DNA of 64,000 nt from Mesorhizobium sangaii (GCF_014207355.1 NZ_JACHEF010000003.1:471763-535762); one strand, 5' to 3'; positions 49,592-58,727 are shown, counted from the first letter of the stretch. Notes: generated from the sequence alone by a model not told the origin. Numbers and translations are program-made.

Positions 49592-50005
49592 ATGCGCAAT
49601 ATCGACCGTCTTCCCTTCATCTTTGCCGCGATCCTGTTCCTGCTCGCCTGGCTGCTGGGATTTCCGTTGCGCGCGCAATCGGCGCCGCTTGGGGATGTGC
49701 AGTGTACGCCGATCCTCGACGCCGCGAGGCGGCAAGACGCTTTAACAGGATGGTGTGTGCGACCAGAGGTTCAGCCCGGCTTGGACGTTCAAGGGGCTGT
49801 TGCCGGTGATCGGCGCGCACGAATGATGTGGCCGCCGGAGTTGGTCGGCACTCGCCTTGGTGCCCTGGAAAAACGGGCGGCGATATCGCCGCTTTCGATA
49901 TCTTCGATCTCATCGAATCCGAGACCGGAGAGTGATTTCGCCAGTTCGCCAGCGACGAAGAAGCTGATCCACGGCTCGCCTACAGAAGCGACGCGCGCCG
50001 CGTAG
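49592..50005 (+). CDS. Doubtful exported fragment
   Basis: The frame begins with a convincing signal-like segment (LPFIFAAILFLLAWLLGFPL, RAQSAPL). It soon runs antisense into the methyltransferase gene, and the remainder looks like antisense shadow. It may be the 5' remnant of an exported protein gene truncated near 49740. The 49457-49591 stretch before it holds nothing recognised. Confidence 0.25.
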   Translation: MRNIDRLPFIFAAILFLLAWLLGFPLRAQSAPLGDVQCTPILDAARRQDALTGWCVRPEVQPGLDVQGAVAGDRRARMMWPPELVGTRLGALEKRAAISPLSISSISSNPRPESDFASSPATKKLIHGSPTEATRAA

Positions 50006-50637
50006 AAAGCCAGGGCGGCCCGTCCTGCCGCACCGCGATTCTCATACGGTTCGCTATAGTCGAACACCACCTCCGAACCCGGAGTGGTGGCGATGTAGGA
50101 CAGCGTGCTGAAGATCGCGTCTTTCGTCAGGTATGGCACGACCCCCAGCCAGATGAAGAAGCTCGGTTCGGTCGACTTCAAGCCGGCCGATGCCAGCTCC
50201 TCTGGCAGACGCTGCCGCTCGAAATTGACCGGCACGAATGTGGTGGTGGGCGGTTCGGCTAGGCCGGCATCGGCGATGCACCTGCGTTTCCAGGCTTGGG
50301 TTGCCGGATGATCGACCTCGAACACCGAGAGATCCGGATAAGGATTGCGCAGCGAAAACGTGTCGAGGCCGGCACCGAGCACGACGAGCTGGCGGATGCC
50401 ACGATGCACCGCCGCCGCCAGCCAATCCTCGGCAATGCGGGCGCGCGCCGCCACGAACAGGCGCATACGCTGGCTGTGGGTGTCCTCTTGCGCAAGCTGT
50501 TGCTCGCCGGGAGCACCTTCACCGAGGATCGCAATCGCGTATGGGTCGCGAAACAGCGGAGCCTCGGGTGAAATCTGATGAAGAGCCCTCAAACGCGCTA
50601 CGCGCAGGGCGGTTCGGCTGGGGGATGCGTCTTCCAT
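49789..50637 (-). CDS. SAM-dependent methyltransferase, LCMT/TIGR00027-like
   Basis: The 282-residue protein has the O-methyltransferase/leucine carboxyl methyltransferase pattern: SRTALRVARLRALHQ, RIRQLVVLGAGLDTFSLRNP-type SAM motif (LVVLGAGLDTFSLR), VFEVDHPATQAWKRR and EPSFFIWLGVVPYL. ATG 50637 follows GGAATCC. It acts on an unknown carboxyl or hydroxyl group. It lies against the direction of yidD and thrS and looks like an insertion. Confidence 0.88.
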   Translation of the reverse strand: MEDASPSRTALRVARLRALHQISPEAPLFRDPYAIAILGEGAPGEQQLAQEDTHSQRMRLFVAARARIAEDWLAAAVHRGIRQLVVLGAGLDTFSLRNPYPDLSVFEVDHPATQAWKRRCIADAGLAEPPTTTFVPVNFERQRLPEELASAGLKSTEPSFFIWLGVVPYLTKDAIFSTLSYIATTPGSEVVFDYSEPYENRGAAGRAALAFYAARVASVGEPWISFFVAGELAKSLSGLGFDEIEDIESGDIAARFSRAPRRVPTNSGGHIIRARRSPATAP

Positions 50638-50800
50638 GTCGGGGATTCCAGAACATGCCGGCGATATTCGCAAGCCTTGACGCCCGGCCTACGACATCTC
50701 TGGCGACATTTCCTGACGGCCAGGCCAATCAGCGCTCTTTACCTGGCGCGGCGCTGCCTCTAAAACCCGCCCGCCGCCGGACGCATCCGGCTTTACCCCA

Positions 50801-50841
50801 TGCATGTCGCCAAAAGCGTTGCTCACTCTGAACGACATGCA
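50801..50841. repeat. Short GCATGTCG palindrome upstream of thrS
   Basis: TGCATGTCG (50801-50809) and CGACATGCA (50833-50841) form a 9-bp perfect dyad, the same outer arms as the element at 42922-42970 but with a diverged centre. It ends 44 bp before the thrS start. Confidence 0.7.
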
Positions 50842-50885
50842 GTTGACCACCCGCGCTCGTTTGCGGGACTGGATAGGAGAACCAC

Positions 50886-52862
50886 ATGCTGAATTCCGTT
50901 TCCCTGACATTTCCCGATGGCTCCGTCCGCGAATATGACGCGGCGATGAGCGGTGCCGGGCTTGCCGAATCGATCTCGAAATCGCTGGCCAAGAAGGCGG
51001 TCGCCTACAGCATCGACGGCGTCGTGCGCGACCTCAGTGATCCGCTGGGCAAATCCGGCAAGGTCGAGATCGTCACCCGCGACGATCCGCGCGCGCTGGA
51101 ACTCATCCGCCACGACACCGCACATGTGCTGGCGGAAGCCGTGCAGGAATTGTGGCCGGGGACGCAGGTGACCATCGGGCCGGTGATCGAGAACGGCTTC
51201 TACTATGATTTCGCCCGCAACGAGCCGTTCACGCCCGACGATTTCCCGGTGATCGAGAAGAAGATGCGCGACATCATCGCGCGCAACAAGCCGTTCACCA
51301 AGGAAGTCTGGTCGCGCGACAAGGCGAAAAAAGTGTTCGCCGACAAGGGCGAGCGCTACAAACTGGAACTGATCGACGCCATTCCCGAGGACCAGGACCT
51401 CAAGATCTATGCGCAAGGCGATTGGTTCGACCTTTGCCGTGGGCCGCACATGGCCTCGACGGGGCAGATCGGCAATGCGTTCAAGCTAATGAAGGTTGCC
51501 GGTGCCTATTGGCGCGGCGACAGCAACAATCCGATGCTGACGCGCATCTACGGCACCGCCTGGGCCGACCAGGCGCAACTCGATGCCTACCAGACGATGC
51601 TGGAGGAGGCCGAGAAGCGCGACCACCGGAAACTTGGCCGCGAGATGGACCTGTTCCATTTCCAGGAAGAGGGGCCGGGCGTCGTCTTCTGGCACGCCAA
51701 GGGCTGGAAGATGTTCCAGAACCTGGTCAACTACATGCGCCGCCGGCTCGACGAGCAGGGCTATCAGGAGGTCAACGCGCCGCAGGTGCTCGACAAGAGC
51801 CTGTGGGAGACCTCGGGCCATTGGGGCTGGTACCGCGACGCCATGTTCAAGGTGACGGTCGCCGGTGACGATACCGACGACGACCGCGTCTTCGCACTGA
51901 AGCCGATGAACTGTCCGGGCCATGTGCAGATTTTCAAGCATGGGTTGAAGTCTTATCGCGATCTACCCGTAAAGCTTGCAGAATTCGGCAATGTGCATCG
52001 CTACGAGCCATCGGGCGCGCTGCACGGGCTGATGCGCGTGCGCGGCTTCACGCAGGACGATGCGCATATCTTCTGTACCGAGGAGCAGCTGGCGTCGGAA
52101 TGCCTGCGCATCAACGATTTGATCCTGTCGACCTATGCCGATTTCGGTTTCGACGAGATCAGCGTCAAGCTGTCGACGCGGCCGGACAAGCGCGTCGGCA
52201 CCGACGAGGCGTGGGATCACGCCGAGGCGATCATGGGCAGCGTGCTGGAGACGATCAGGACGCGGTCCGGCAATCGCATCAAGACCTCGATCAACCCGGG
52301 CGAGGGCGCCTTCTACGGGCCGAAGTTCGAGTATGTGCTGAAGGATGCCATCGGTCGCGAATGGCAGTGCGGCACGACGCAGGTCGACTTCAACCTGCCG
52401 GAGCGGTTTGGCGCCTTCTACATCGGCTCGGATTCGGAGAAGAAGCAGCCTGTCATGGTGCATCGCGCCATCTGCGGTTCGATGGAGCGTTTTCTCGGCA
52501 TCCTGATCGAGAACTATTCCGGTCATTTCCCGCTGTGGTTCGCGCCGCTGCAGGTGGTGGTCGCGACGATCACCTCGGACGCCGACGATTATGCGGCCGA
52601 GGTGGTGGCAAAGCTCAAGGCCGCCGGACTGTTGGCGGAGGCGGATCTGCGCAACGAGAAGATCAACTACAAGGTCCGCGAGCATTCGCTGGCCAAGGTT
52701 CCGGTCATCCTCGTCTGCGGCAAGCGCGAGGCGGAGGAGCAGACGGTCAACATGCGTCGGCTGGGCTCGCGCGACCAGGAATCGCTTGGCCTTGCCCAGG
52801 CAATCGCGCAACTGACCGAAGAAGCGGTCACGCCGGACCGCAGGCGCAAGCGCGCTGCCTGA
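50886..52862 (+). CDS. thrS: Threonyl-tRNA synthetase
   Basis: The 658-residue class II synthetase has a TGS domain (SVSLTFPDGSVREYDA), the SAD editing domain (HDTAHVLAEAVQELWPGTQV and the later GDWFDLCRGPHMAST), and a catalytic core with motif 2 RVRGFTQDDAHIFC and motif 3 HRAICGSMERFLGILIENY. The C-terminal anticodon-binding domain is intact (PVILVCGKREAEEQTVNMRR). Length and domain order are standard. No T-box or obvious leader regulation is seen. A strong terminator follows. Confidence 0.98.
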   Translation: MLNSVSLTFPDGSVREYDAAMSGAGLAESISKSLAKKAVAYSIDGVVRDLSDPLGKSGKVEIVTRDDPRALELIRHDTAHVLAEAVQELWPGTQVTIGPVIENGFYYDFARNEPFTPDDFPVIEKKMRDIIARNKPFTKEVWSRDKAKKVFADKGERYKLELIDAIPEDQDLKIYAQGDWFDLCRGPHMASTGQIGNAFKLMKVAGAYWRGDSNNPMLTRIYGTAWADQAQLDAYQTMLEEAEKRDHRKLGREMDLFHFQEEGPGVVFWHAKGWKMFQNLVNYMRRRLDEQGYQEVNAPQVLDKSLWETSGHWGWYRDAMFKVTVAGDDTDDDRVFALKPMNCPGHVQIFKHGLKSYRDLPVKLAEFGNVHRYEPSGALHGLMRVRGFTQDDAHIFCTEEQLASECLRINDLILSTYADFGFDEISVKLSTRPDKRVGTDEAWDHAEAIMGSVLETIRTRSGNRIKTSINPGEGAFYGPKFEYVLKDAIGREWQCGTTQVDFNLPERFGAFYIGSDSEKKQPVMVHRAICGSMERFLGILIENYSGHFPLWFAPLQVVVATITSDADDYAAEVVAKLKAAGLLAEADLRNEKINYKVREHSLAKVPVILVCGKREAEEQTVNMRRLGSRDQESLGLAQAIAQLTEEAVTPDRRRKRAA

Positions 52863-52881
52863 TCTGCATGGTTCCGAAGCC

Positions 52882-52910
52882 ATGGCGGTGGAGCGATCCA
52901 CCGCCATTTT
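52882..52910 (+). terminator. Rho-independent terminator of thrS
   Basis: ATGGCGGTGGA (52882-52892), loop GCGA and TCCACCGCCAT (52897-52907) form an 11-bp perfect stem followed by TTT, 20 bp after the thrS stop. Confidence 0.88.
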
Positions 52911-52946
52911 CATATCCCTGTCACGCCAACCTTGTAACGAGCCCTT

Positions 52947-53885
52947 ATGCTCAAGCTGAAATTGCGCGAACGGTCCTTTCCCGAGCTTTCCTATGCCAAT
53001 CCGCGCCAGCCGGCGCTGACGCGCTGGTTCATTCATTCGATCGAGGGCCTGTCTGGCCGCGACCGTTACACCGCGCTTTATGATTTCTGGCGCCGCCAGG
53101 TGGTGCCGACCGGCGAGCGCGTGTTCAGCCGCATGCTCGACCTGATCGACGTCCGGGTGCGGACAGCGGATCAATGGCCGCCGGCGCAATTGCCGGATAC
53201 ACCGTTGGTGATCGTCGCCAACCATCCGTTCGGCATCGGCGACGGCATTGCCGTGCTGTCGCTGGCAGAGCAGTTGGGGCGGCCGTTCCGGGTGATGATC
53301 CACAAGGATCTGCTCAAGATCCGGGAGATGGAGCCCTATTCGCTGCCGATCGACTTTTCCGAGACCAAGGACGCGCTGAAGAACAACATGGCCGTGCGCC
53401 ACGAGGCGGTCCGGCTTTTGAAAGAGGGAGTCACCATCGTGGTGTTTCCGGCCGGCGGCGTCGCCACCGCGCCGAAGGGCTTTGGCCGGGCGCGCGACCT
53501 GCCGTGGAAGATGTTTCCGGCCCGTCTCGTCCAGGATGCCAAGGCGTCGGTCATTCCGTTGCATTTTTCCGGACAGAACGGCCGGCTGTTCCATCTGGTC
53601 AGCGGCCCGATGAACATGGCCGAAAGCGATGGCCGCCTGGCGAAATTCGTCGGCAAGGCGTCGCTGACGCTGCGCACATCGCTGCTCATCCGCGAATTCG
53701 CGCGATTGTCCGGCAAGGCGATCGAGGTTCGCGTCGGCGATGTGCTGAGCTGGAGCGAGTTGGAGCCACTGCGCGACCGCAAGACATTGCTCGACCGCCT
53801 TCATCGCGGCGTCTTTGACCTGGCGCCAAACGTGGCGCGTCGCCGGCTTCCGTTTCTGCCGGCACGGACCAAGCTGGCGGCCTGA
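52947..53885 (+). CDS. PlsC-like lysophospholipid acyltransferase family protein
   Basis: The 312-residue protein has an acyltransferase motif I variant VIVANHPFGIGDGIAVLS (NHP...GDG, His then five residues then Asp rather than HX4D) and motif III-like VVFPAGGVATAPKGFGR. HFSGQNGRLFHLVSG corresponds to the later conserved block. There is no transmembrane helix. It likely acylates a lipid or lipid precursor at the membrane surface; the exact acceptor is unknown. It follows the thrS terminator as its own unit. Confidence 0.85.
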   Translation: MLKLKLRERSFPELSYANPRQPALTRWFIHSIEGLSGRDRYTALYDFWRRQVVPTGERVFSRMLDLIDVRVRTADQWPPAQLPDTPLVIVANHPFGIGDGIAVLSLAEQLGRPFRVMIHKDLLKIREMEPYSLPIDFSETKDALKNNMAVRHEAVRLLKEGVTIVVFPAGGVATAPKGFGRARDLPWKMFPARLVQDAKASVIPLHFSGQNGRLFHLVSGPMNMAESDGRLAKFVGKASLTLRTSLLIREFARLSGKAIEVRVGDVLSWSELEPLRDRKTLLDRLHRGVFDLAPNVARRRLPFLPARTKLAA

Positions 53886-53909
53886 AGTCGGCAAGCCTGC
53901 GGCGGACGG

Positions 53910-54875
53910 TTAATCGGCACCTTCTTCAGGATCAATCGCCGCGGCCTCGGTGGCCAGAACCTCGATTTCCTGGTTCTGTCCGGCAACGACCGTAAAATCC
54001 TTCTGATAGATGCGGTCGCGGTTCTTGGCGATGATGGTGTAGTCGCCCTCGGCGAGCACCATCGAGGCGAAAGCGCCGACGGATTCCTTGATCGGATCGC
54101 CGGATTCGTTGAGCAGCGACCAGGACGTGTCGGCGATCGCCTCGCCACCGGTTTCGCGCACCAGCTTCATCGTGATCTCGGCGGCATGATGCTCGACGGT
54201 GGCTTCGGTCAGCTTGCCGGCCTCGACGCGGATGTCGGAGCGGATGACCGCGTTGACCGCGCCATAGGTCGAGACGACATGGTAGGTGCCGGCGTTGAGC
54301 CGCACGACACTGTTGGGCTCGACATCGGGTATGATCAGCGCGCGCTCGCCATTCGGCGCGGCGGTGCCTTCGTAGATCGAGAAGCGCAGGTTCTTCGGTG
54401 GAATGCGCACCCCGCCGGACAGGACCGCGTCGAGCTTGAGGCCGCCGGCGTCGAGCACGAGGCTTTCGCGTTTGGCGTCCTTGCCGACAACGGTGATGCG
54501 CTTGGTGGCGCCGGCCCGGCCATAGGAGGCATGAACCAGGTAACTGCCGGGTTCGAGCTGGAAGACGGCGGTGCCGCCATGCGCGGAGGCGACCATCGGC
54601 AATTTGCCGTTGACGGCCTCGGGCTTGAAGACACGCCAGACGATGCCGCGGGTGATATCGGCGCCCTTGTCGGTCAATTGGGCGGACAGGGTAATGGCGC
54701 CGGCGCTTCCGGTCGCCAGCGACCTCTCGCTTTTCGGCGTCGCGTAGCTCGAAATTCCGGGAAGCTTGAGATTGCCAACGCCATCCGCGTTCTGTGCCAT
54801 GGCGAACGAAACCGGCGCCGTGACCAGCAAGGCGACCAACCAGACCAGGAAAAGACGCAGTGTCCCCTCAAACAT
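53910..54875 (-). CDS. Exported beta-rich conserved protein
   Basis: The 321-residue protein has a signal peptide (RLFLVWLVALLVTAPVSFAM). Repeated Ig- or carboxypeptidase-regulatory-like units follow, each with a pattern such as AVFQLEPGSYLVHASYGRAG, VVRLNAGTYHVVSTYGAVNA and MVLAEGDYTIIAKNRDRIYQ. Three similar 'G-x-Y-x-V' units indicate internal repetition. An acidic tail (IDPEEGAD) ends the chain. Function is unknown; probably periplasmic. The ATG at 54875 is preferred to 54911. Confidence 0.78.
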   Translation of the reverse strand: MFEGTLRLFLVWLVALLVTAPVSFAMAQNADGVGNLKLPGISSYATPKSERSLATGSAGAITLSAQLTDKGADITRGIVWRVFKPEAVNGKLPMVASAHGGTAVFQLEPGSYLVHASYGRAGATKRITVVGKDAKRESLVLDAGGLKLDAVLSGGVRIPPKNLRFSIYEGTAAPNGERALIIPDVEPNSVVRLNAGTYHVVSTYGAVNAVIRSDIRVEAGKLTEATVEHHAAEITMKLVRETGGEAIADTSWSLLNESGDPIKESVGAFASMVLAEGDYTIIAKNRDRIYQKDFTVVAGQNQEIEVLATEAAAIDPEEGAD

Positions 54876-55033
54876 GCCTTGCGTTGAAGCCCATGGCGGT
54901 GGCAATTTCAAGGCTTAAGAGTCCAACTGATACGACTCTTCCGTCCGGCGCGCCCCGCGCTATTGCCCGAGCCGCCCGAATTCCCGATGGTGCGCTTCAA
55001 CTCAAAACAGAGTGTTTTAGGAGACATGCGCCC

Positions 55034-55618
55034 ATGGCGTCGCCGATCATCGATTTCCTGCTGACCCGAAACTCCGCACCGATCCCTGATTTGAAGGAGC
55101 CGGCGCCGAGCGATGCGGAGATCGCGACGATGATCAGTGCTGCCTCGCGGGTGCCCGACCATGGCCGGCTCGAACCCTGGCGCTTCATCCTCTATCGCGG
55201 CGACGCCCGCGTCGAGATCGGCAGACAACTGGCCGCGCTTGCCGAGCAACGGGAGGGGCCGTTGCCGGAAGGCCGCCGCAACCAGGAACTGGCGCGGTTC
55301 TCGCGTGCGCCGCTGGTGATCGGCGTGGTGTCGATCCCCAGGGAGAATCCAAAGATCCCGCAATGGGAGATGTTCCTGTCAGGCGGCATGGCGGCGATGA
55401 ACCTGATGATATCAGCCAATGCTTTGGGCTATGGTACCAATATGATCAGCAACTGGTATTCGGATGTGCCCGAGGGCAGGGCGCTGCTGGGGCTGGCACC
55501 GCAGGAGCGCGTCATTGGCTTCGTCCATATCGGCTCCTACGCCGGCCCGGCGCCGGAGAGGCCCCGGCCCGATCCGGCGAAGCTCTATGCCGATTATTCG
55601 GGGCCGTGGGCGGGCTGA
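55034..55618 (+). CDS. Nitroreductase family protein (YdjA-like)
   Basis: The 194-residue FMN-dependent reductase has ISAASRVPDHGRLEPWRFIL (FMN phosphate and NAD(P)H side) and FLSGGMAAMNLMISANALGY. GTNMISNWYSDVPEGRALLG and GFVHIGSY are the family C-terminal block. ATG 55034 is chosen by family length. It abuts the flavin reductase-like gene (its stop TGA directly precedes that ATG), giving a two-gene flavin enzyme operon. Confidence 0.9.
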   Translation: MASPIIDFLLTRNSAPIPDLKEPAPSDAEIATMISAASRVPDHGRLEPWRFILYRGDARVEIGRQLAALAEQREGPLPEGRRNQELARFSRAPLVIGVVSIPRENPKIPQWEMFLSGGMAAMNLMISANALGYGTNMISNWYSDVPEGRALLGLAPQERVIGFVHIGSYAGPAPERPRPDPAKLYADYSGPWAG

Positions 55619-56227
55619 ATGTTCTACGAACCTTCAAAGGGCCACGGGCTGCCGCACGATCCTTCCAAGGCGATCGTGGCGCCGCGTCCGATCGGCTGGA
55701 TATCGACGCTGAACGCGGCGGGCGAGATCAATCTCGCGCCATACTCGTTCTTCAACGCCTTTTCGACGCGGCCCTTCATCGTCTGGTTTTCCTCCGAAGG
55801 CGAAAAGGACAGCGCCACCTTCGCGCAGGAAACCGGCGAGTTTGTCGCCAATCTGGTCAGCCGCGATCTCGCCGAGAAAATGAACAGCACGTCGGTCGAC
55901 GCGCCGCGCGGCGTCAATGAGTTCGCCTATGCAGACCTTGCCATGGCGCCGTCACGCCTCGTCGCGCCACCGCGCGTGGCGGCAGCACCGGCCGCGCTCG
56001 AATGCCGGGTGACCGAAGTCTTTCGGCCAAAGGCGCTGGACGGATCGGCGACGAGCGCTGTCGTCGTCGCCGGCGAAGTGGTCGGCGTGCACATCGACGA
56101 TGCCTTCCTGAAGGATGGCCTGTTCGACATCACGAAGGCTGGCAATGTCGCTCGTCTCGGCTACATGGACTATGCCAGCGTCAACGAGGTGTTTCCGATG
56201 CGCCGGCCTCGCTGGGACAAGGGCTAA
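55619..56227 (+). CDS. Flavin reductase family protein
   Basis: The 202-residue FMN-binding split-barrel protein has PSKAIVAPRPIGWISTLNAA, GEINLAPYSFFNAFSTRPFI and EFVANLVSRDLAEKMNST, then ARLGYMDYASV at the end. This is the DIM6/NTAB-type rather than the HpaC-type at 22893. It begins immediately after the nitroreductase stop. The partner oxidase or substrate is unknown. Confidence 0.9.
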   Translation: MFYEPSKGHGLPHDPSKAIVAPRPIGWISTLNAAGEINLAPYSFFNAFSTRPFIVWFSSEGEKDSATFAQETGEFVANLVSRDLAEKMNSTSVDAPRGVNEFAYADLAMAPSRLVAPPRVAAAPAALECRVTEVFRPKALDGSATSAVVVAGEVVGVHIDDAFLKDGLFDITKAGNVARLGYMDYASVNEVFPMRRPRWDKG

Positions 56228-56244
56228 ACACCCAGGCCCTGCAG

Positions 56245-56961
56245 TCATTGCGCCTTGCCGCTATTCGTTCGCCGCCTGGCTGTCATGGCGGCGCGCACGT
56301 AACCGGGCTCGCCAATGCAAATGCTTCCGTCGGGGAGGCCGAGTATGCGGTCGAGCGCGATCTCGTAGAGCCGGACACGATTCTCAAGGGCTTCGATCGC
56401 GACGTCCATGTCGGCGTCGCTGCCGCCGGCGATCGCCTTGGCGATAACGCCCTGCGTGGCCATGCCGAACTGCATGACGATGTCGGCGACGCCTTCCGGG
56501 TCGAATGTCCTGAAGGTGCCGTCTTCGACACCTTGCCTGATGATCTTGACCAGCAAGGGCGAAAACGACGCGCTGGCCGCCAGATTGATACGGTAGAAAA
56601 GCACAAGGTTATCGGGTCGAAACAGCGTCTCGAAAAGAGCCCAGGCTTCGGGCGCGGTATCGATCTTGGCCCGCCGCGACTGGGCAAGCAGGCCATTCAG
56701 GCGGCCGAGCGGATCGAGGCCGGGATCGTCGAGTACGTCTTGCACGCCAGCCAGAGCCTGTCTGGCGAAGCGCTCGGCAAGCGCTTCCAGAAGAGCCTCC
56801 TTGGAAGGGAAGTAGTGATAGAAAGCGCCTTTGGACGCGCCGGCAGCTGTGATGACCTCGTTGAGGCTGGCTTTTTCATAGCCAAGCGTCAGGAACAGGG
56901 CCTGGGCGTGGTCCAGAAGTTCTTCTCGCCTGATTTCCGGATGCTTGATGACACGGGGCAT
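56245..56961 (-). CDS. TetR/AcrR family regulator
   Basis: The 238-residue protein has the TetR HTH EELLDHAQALFLTLGYEKAS, then LNEVITAAGASKGAFYHYFP and SKEALLEAL at residues 13-60. The C-terminal ligand domain is unassigned. ATG 56961 is the family start; the frame extends to 57033 without support. It is divergent from the ICMT-family gene, with a strong symmetric operator in the 138-bp gap. It converges with the flavin reductase gene. Confidence 0.92.
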   Translation of the reverse strand: MPRVIKHPEIRREELLDHAQALFLTLGYEKASLNEVITAAGASKGAFYHYFPSKEALLEALAERFARQALAGVQDVLDDPGLDPLGRLNGLLAQSRRAKIDTAPEAWALFETLFRPDNLVLFYRINLAASASFSPLLVKIIRQGVEDGTFRTFDPEGVADIVMQFGMATQGVIAKAIAGGSDADMDVAIEALENRVRLYEIALDRILGLPDGSICIGEPGYVRAAMTARRRTNSGKAQ

Positions 56962-57026
56962 GACCAGACCTTCTGCACGCGATGGCCGTTGTCGTCCAGT
57001 GCGGTATCGACGCTCGCTTGAACGAC

Positions 57027-57059
57027 AGACCATCGGTCGGTATAATAGACCGATGGTCT
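57027..57059. promoter_or_regulatory. TetR operator: 12-bp inverted repeat framing a TATAAT -10
   Basis: AGACCATCGGTC (57027-57038) and its exact complement GACCGATGGTCT (57048-57059) are separated by GGTATAATA, which contains TATAAT (57041-57046) for plus-strand transcription of the ICMT-family gene. A repressor bound here would cover the -10 box. It lies 66 bp upstream of tetR and 41 bp upstream of the ICMT gene. Confidence 0.8.
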
Positions 57060-57099
57060 AGTTTGGCCAAGCTGGCGGGGCATATCGCGGAAGGTAGTC

Positions 57100-57774
57100 A
57101 TGATCTCGAGGTTGATTCTCCAGACGTTCGTGTGGTTTGGCGTCATGGGCGCCATGCTCTTCCTGTCGGCTGGCACGCTGAACTGGCCGGGGGCGTGGGT
57201 GTTCCTGGTGGTGATGGTGGGGCTCAGCCTAACCATGGGTGTGGCGTTGGCCAGGCGCGATCCCGGGCTGATGAATGAGCGGCTAGGCCCACCCATCCAG
57301 AAGAACCAGACCGCGGCCGACAAGGTCCTGTTGACCGTACTGCTGGCCGCTATCTTTGGTTGGCTGGCCCTGATTGGGTTCGACTTTCGTTTCGGGTGGT
57401 CCGCGGTTCCCGTTTGGGTGCGTGCGATCGGCGCGCTGCTCCTGCTGCTCGGAATCTGGATTTGCTACCTTACGATGCTGGAGAACAGTTTCGCGGCGCC
57501 CGTCGTGAAGATCCAGGACGAGCGCGGACAGCGTGTGATCAGCACGGGTCCCTACAGCTACGTCCGTCATCCGATGTATGCCGGCGCTATTTTCTTCTTC
57601 GCCGGTACGGCGCTCCTGCTTGGCTCCTGGTGGGGGCTGGCATCGGTGCTCGTGTTCGTCGCTCTCCTGGCCGTCCGCATATTCATCGAAGAGAGAACGC
57701 TTCGGACTGGCCTGCGAGGGTATGACAACTATGCGGCCCAAGTCCGCTACCGTCTGGTTCCGCTGGTCTGGTAG
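57100..57774 (+). CDS. Isoprenylcysteine carboxyl methyltransferase (ICMT)-family membrane protein
   Basis: The 224-residue polytopic protein has about five membrane helices. The ICMT/PEMT C-terminal signature is VISTGPYSYVRHPMYAGAIF (RHPxY) followed by EERTLRTGLRGYDNYAAQVR (conserved EE). Bacterial members methylate small hydrophobic acceptors or are of unknown activity. It is controlled in all likelihood by the divergent TetR. SD GGAAGG precedes the ATG. Confidence 0.85.
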   Translation: MISRLILQTFVWFGVMGAMLFLSAGTLNWPGAWVFLVVMVGLSLTMGVALARRDPGLMNERLGPPIQKNQTAADKVLLTVLLAAIFGWLALIGFDFRFGWSAVPVWVRAIGALLLLLGIWICYLTMLENSFAAPVVKIQDERGQRVISTGPYSYVRHPMYAGAIFFFAGTALLLGSWWGLASVLVFVALLAVRIFIEERTLRTGLRGYDNYAAQVRYRLVPLVW

Positions 57775-57838
57775 TGATTCTGCGTTTCCGCGGGTCGACG
57801 ACGATGCCAAGGTTTCCCGCAGCGACGATCGCCCTGTC

Positions 57839-58727
57839 TCACGGCCTTGACTGACTGCCGGCTGCCTTGGCCCGCGCCAGAAGCCTTTCGGCCAGCCGCA
57901 GATGCGGGCGGTCGTACATCTTGCCGTCGATGCCGACGACGCCGGGATTTCCCGCCGCCGCGAACGCCGCGACGATTGCCGCCGATTGTCTCACGGCCTC
58001 CGCCGAAGGCGTGAAAGCGGCGTTGATGACGGGCACCTGGTCGGGGTGGATCGCCATCTTGCCAGTGAAGCCGTCGCGTTCGGCTTCGGCGCATTCCACT
58101 TCGAAGGCGGCCATGTCGCGAAAATTCGGGAATACGGTGTCGATCGCCGCGACCTCCGCCGCACCCGCGGCAAGGATGGTCATGGTGCGGGCTAGGCGGA
58201 ACACGTCGGTGTAGCCGCCGCGCTCATCGCGGGCCGTGCGCGCGCCGATCGCCGCCGACAGATCCTCGGCGCCCCAGGTGAGACCGGCTAGCCGTACGCT
58301 TGTCCCGGCATAGGTGGCTGCCGCCAGCACGCCTGCCGGGGTTTCGGTAATGATCGGAAGGATCTTGATCGCGCCGTCGGCGAGACCATTTTCGGCCTCG
58401 TGAACCCTGAGCTTTGCCGAGAGATGCTGCACATCCTGGCCGCTGTTCGATTTTGGCAGCATGATGCCGTCGGGCTTGGCTGAAACAACAGCCGTCAGAT
58501 CGTCATCCGTCATGCCGGTCGACAGATCGTTGACCCGCACATAGATCCCGGACCCGGTTTTGCGCCCTACGTTCGGCGATGAAGCGCGCCGCGATTTCGC
58601 GGGCCAACGCCTTGTTGTGCGGCGCCACGGAATCCTCAAGATCGACGATGACCACGTCGGCGCCGGCGCCAAAACCCTTTTCCAGTTTGCGCTCGGAATC
58701 ACCGGGGACGAACAGCAGCGAACGCAT
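57839..58727 (-). pseudogene. CitE/HpcH-HpaI-type CoA-ester lyase, frameshifted
   Basis: The N-terminal part (from ATG 58727) encodes MRSLLFVPGDSERKLEKGFG and ADVVIVDLEDSVAP, the CitE/malyl-CoA lyase start. About residue 55 the frame shifts by one base near 58555-58570; the rest continues in another frame with GSGIYVRVNDLSTGMTDDDL, GIMLPKS, ITETPAGVLAAATYAG and MAIHPDQVPVINAAFTPSAE to the stop at 57839. Both parts are well conserved, so the lesion is recent or a sequencing error. Its start overlaps the MaoC stop (TGATG), indicating an operon. Confidence 0.88.
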
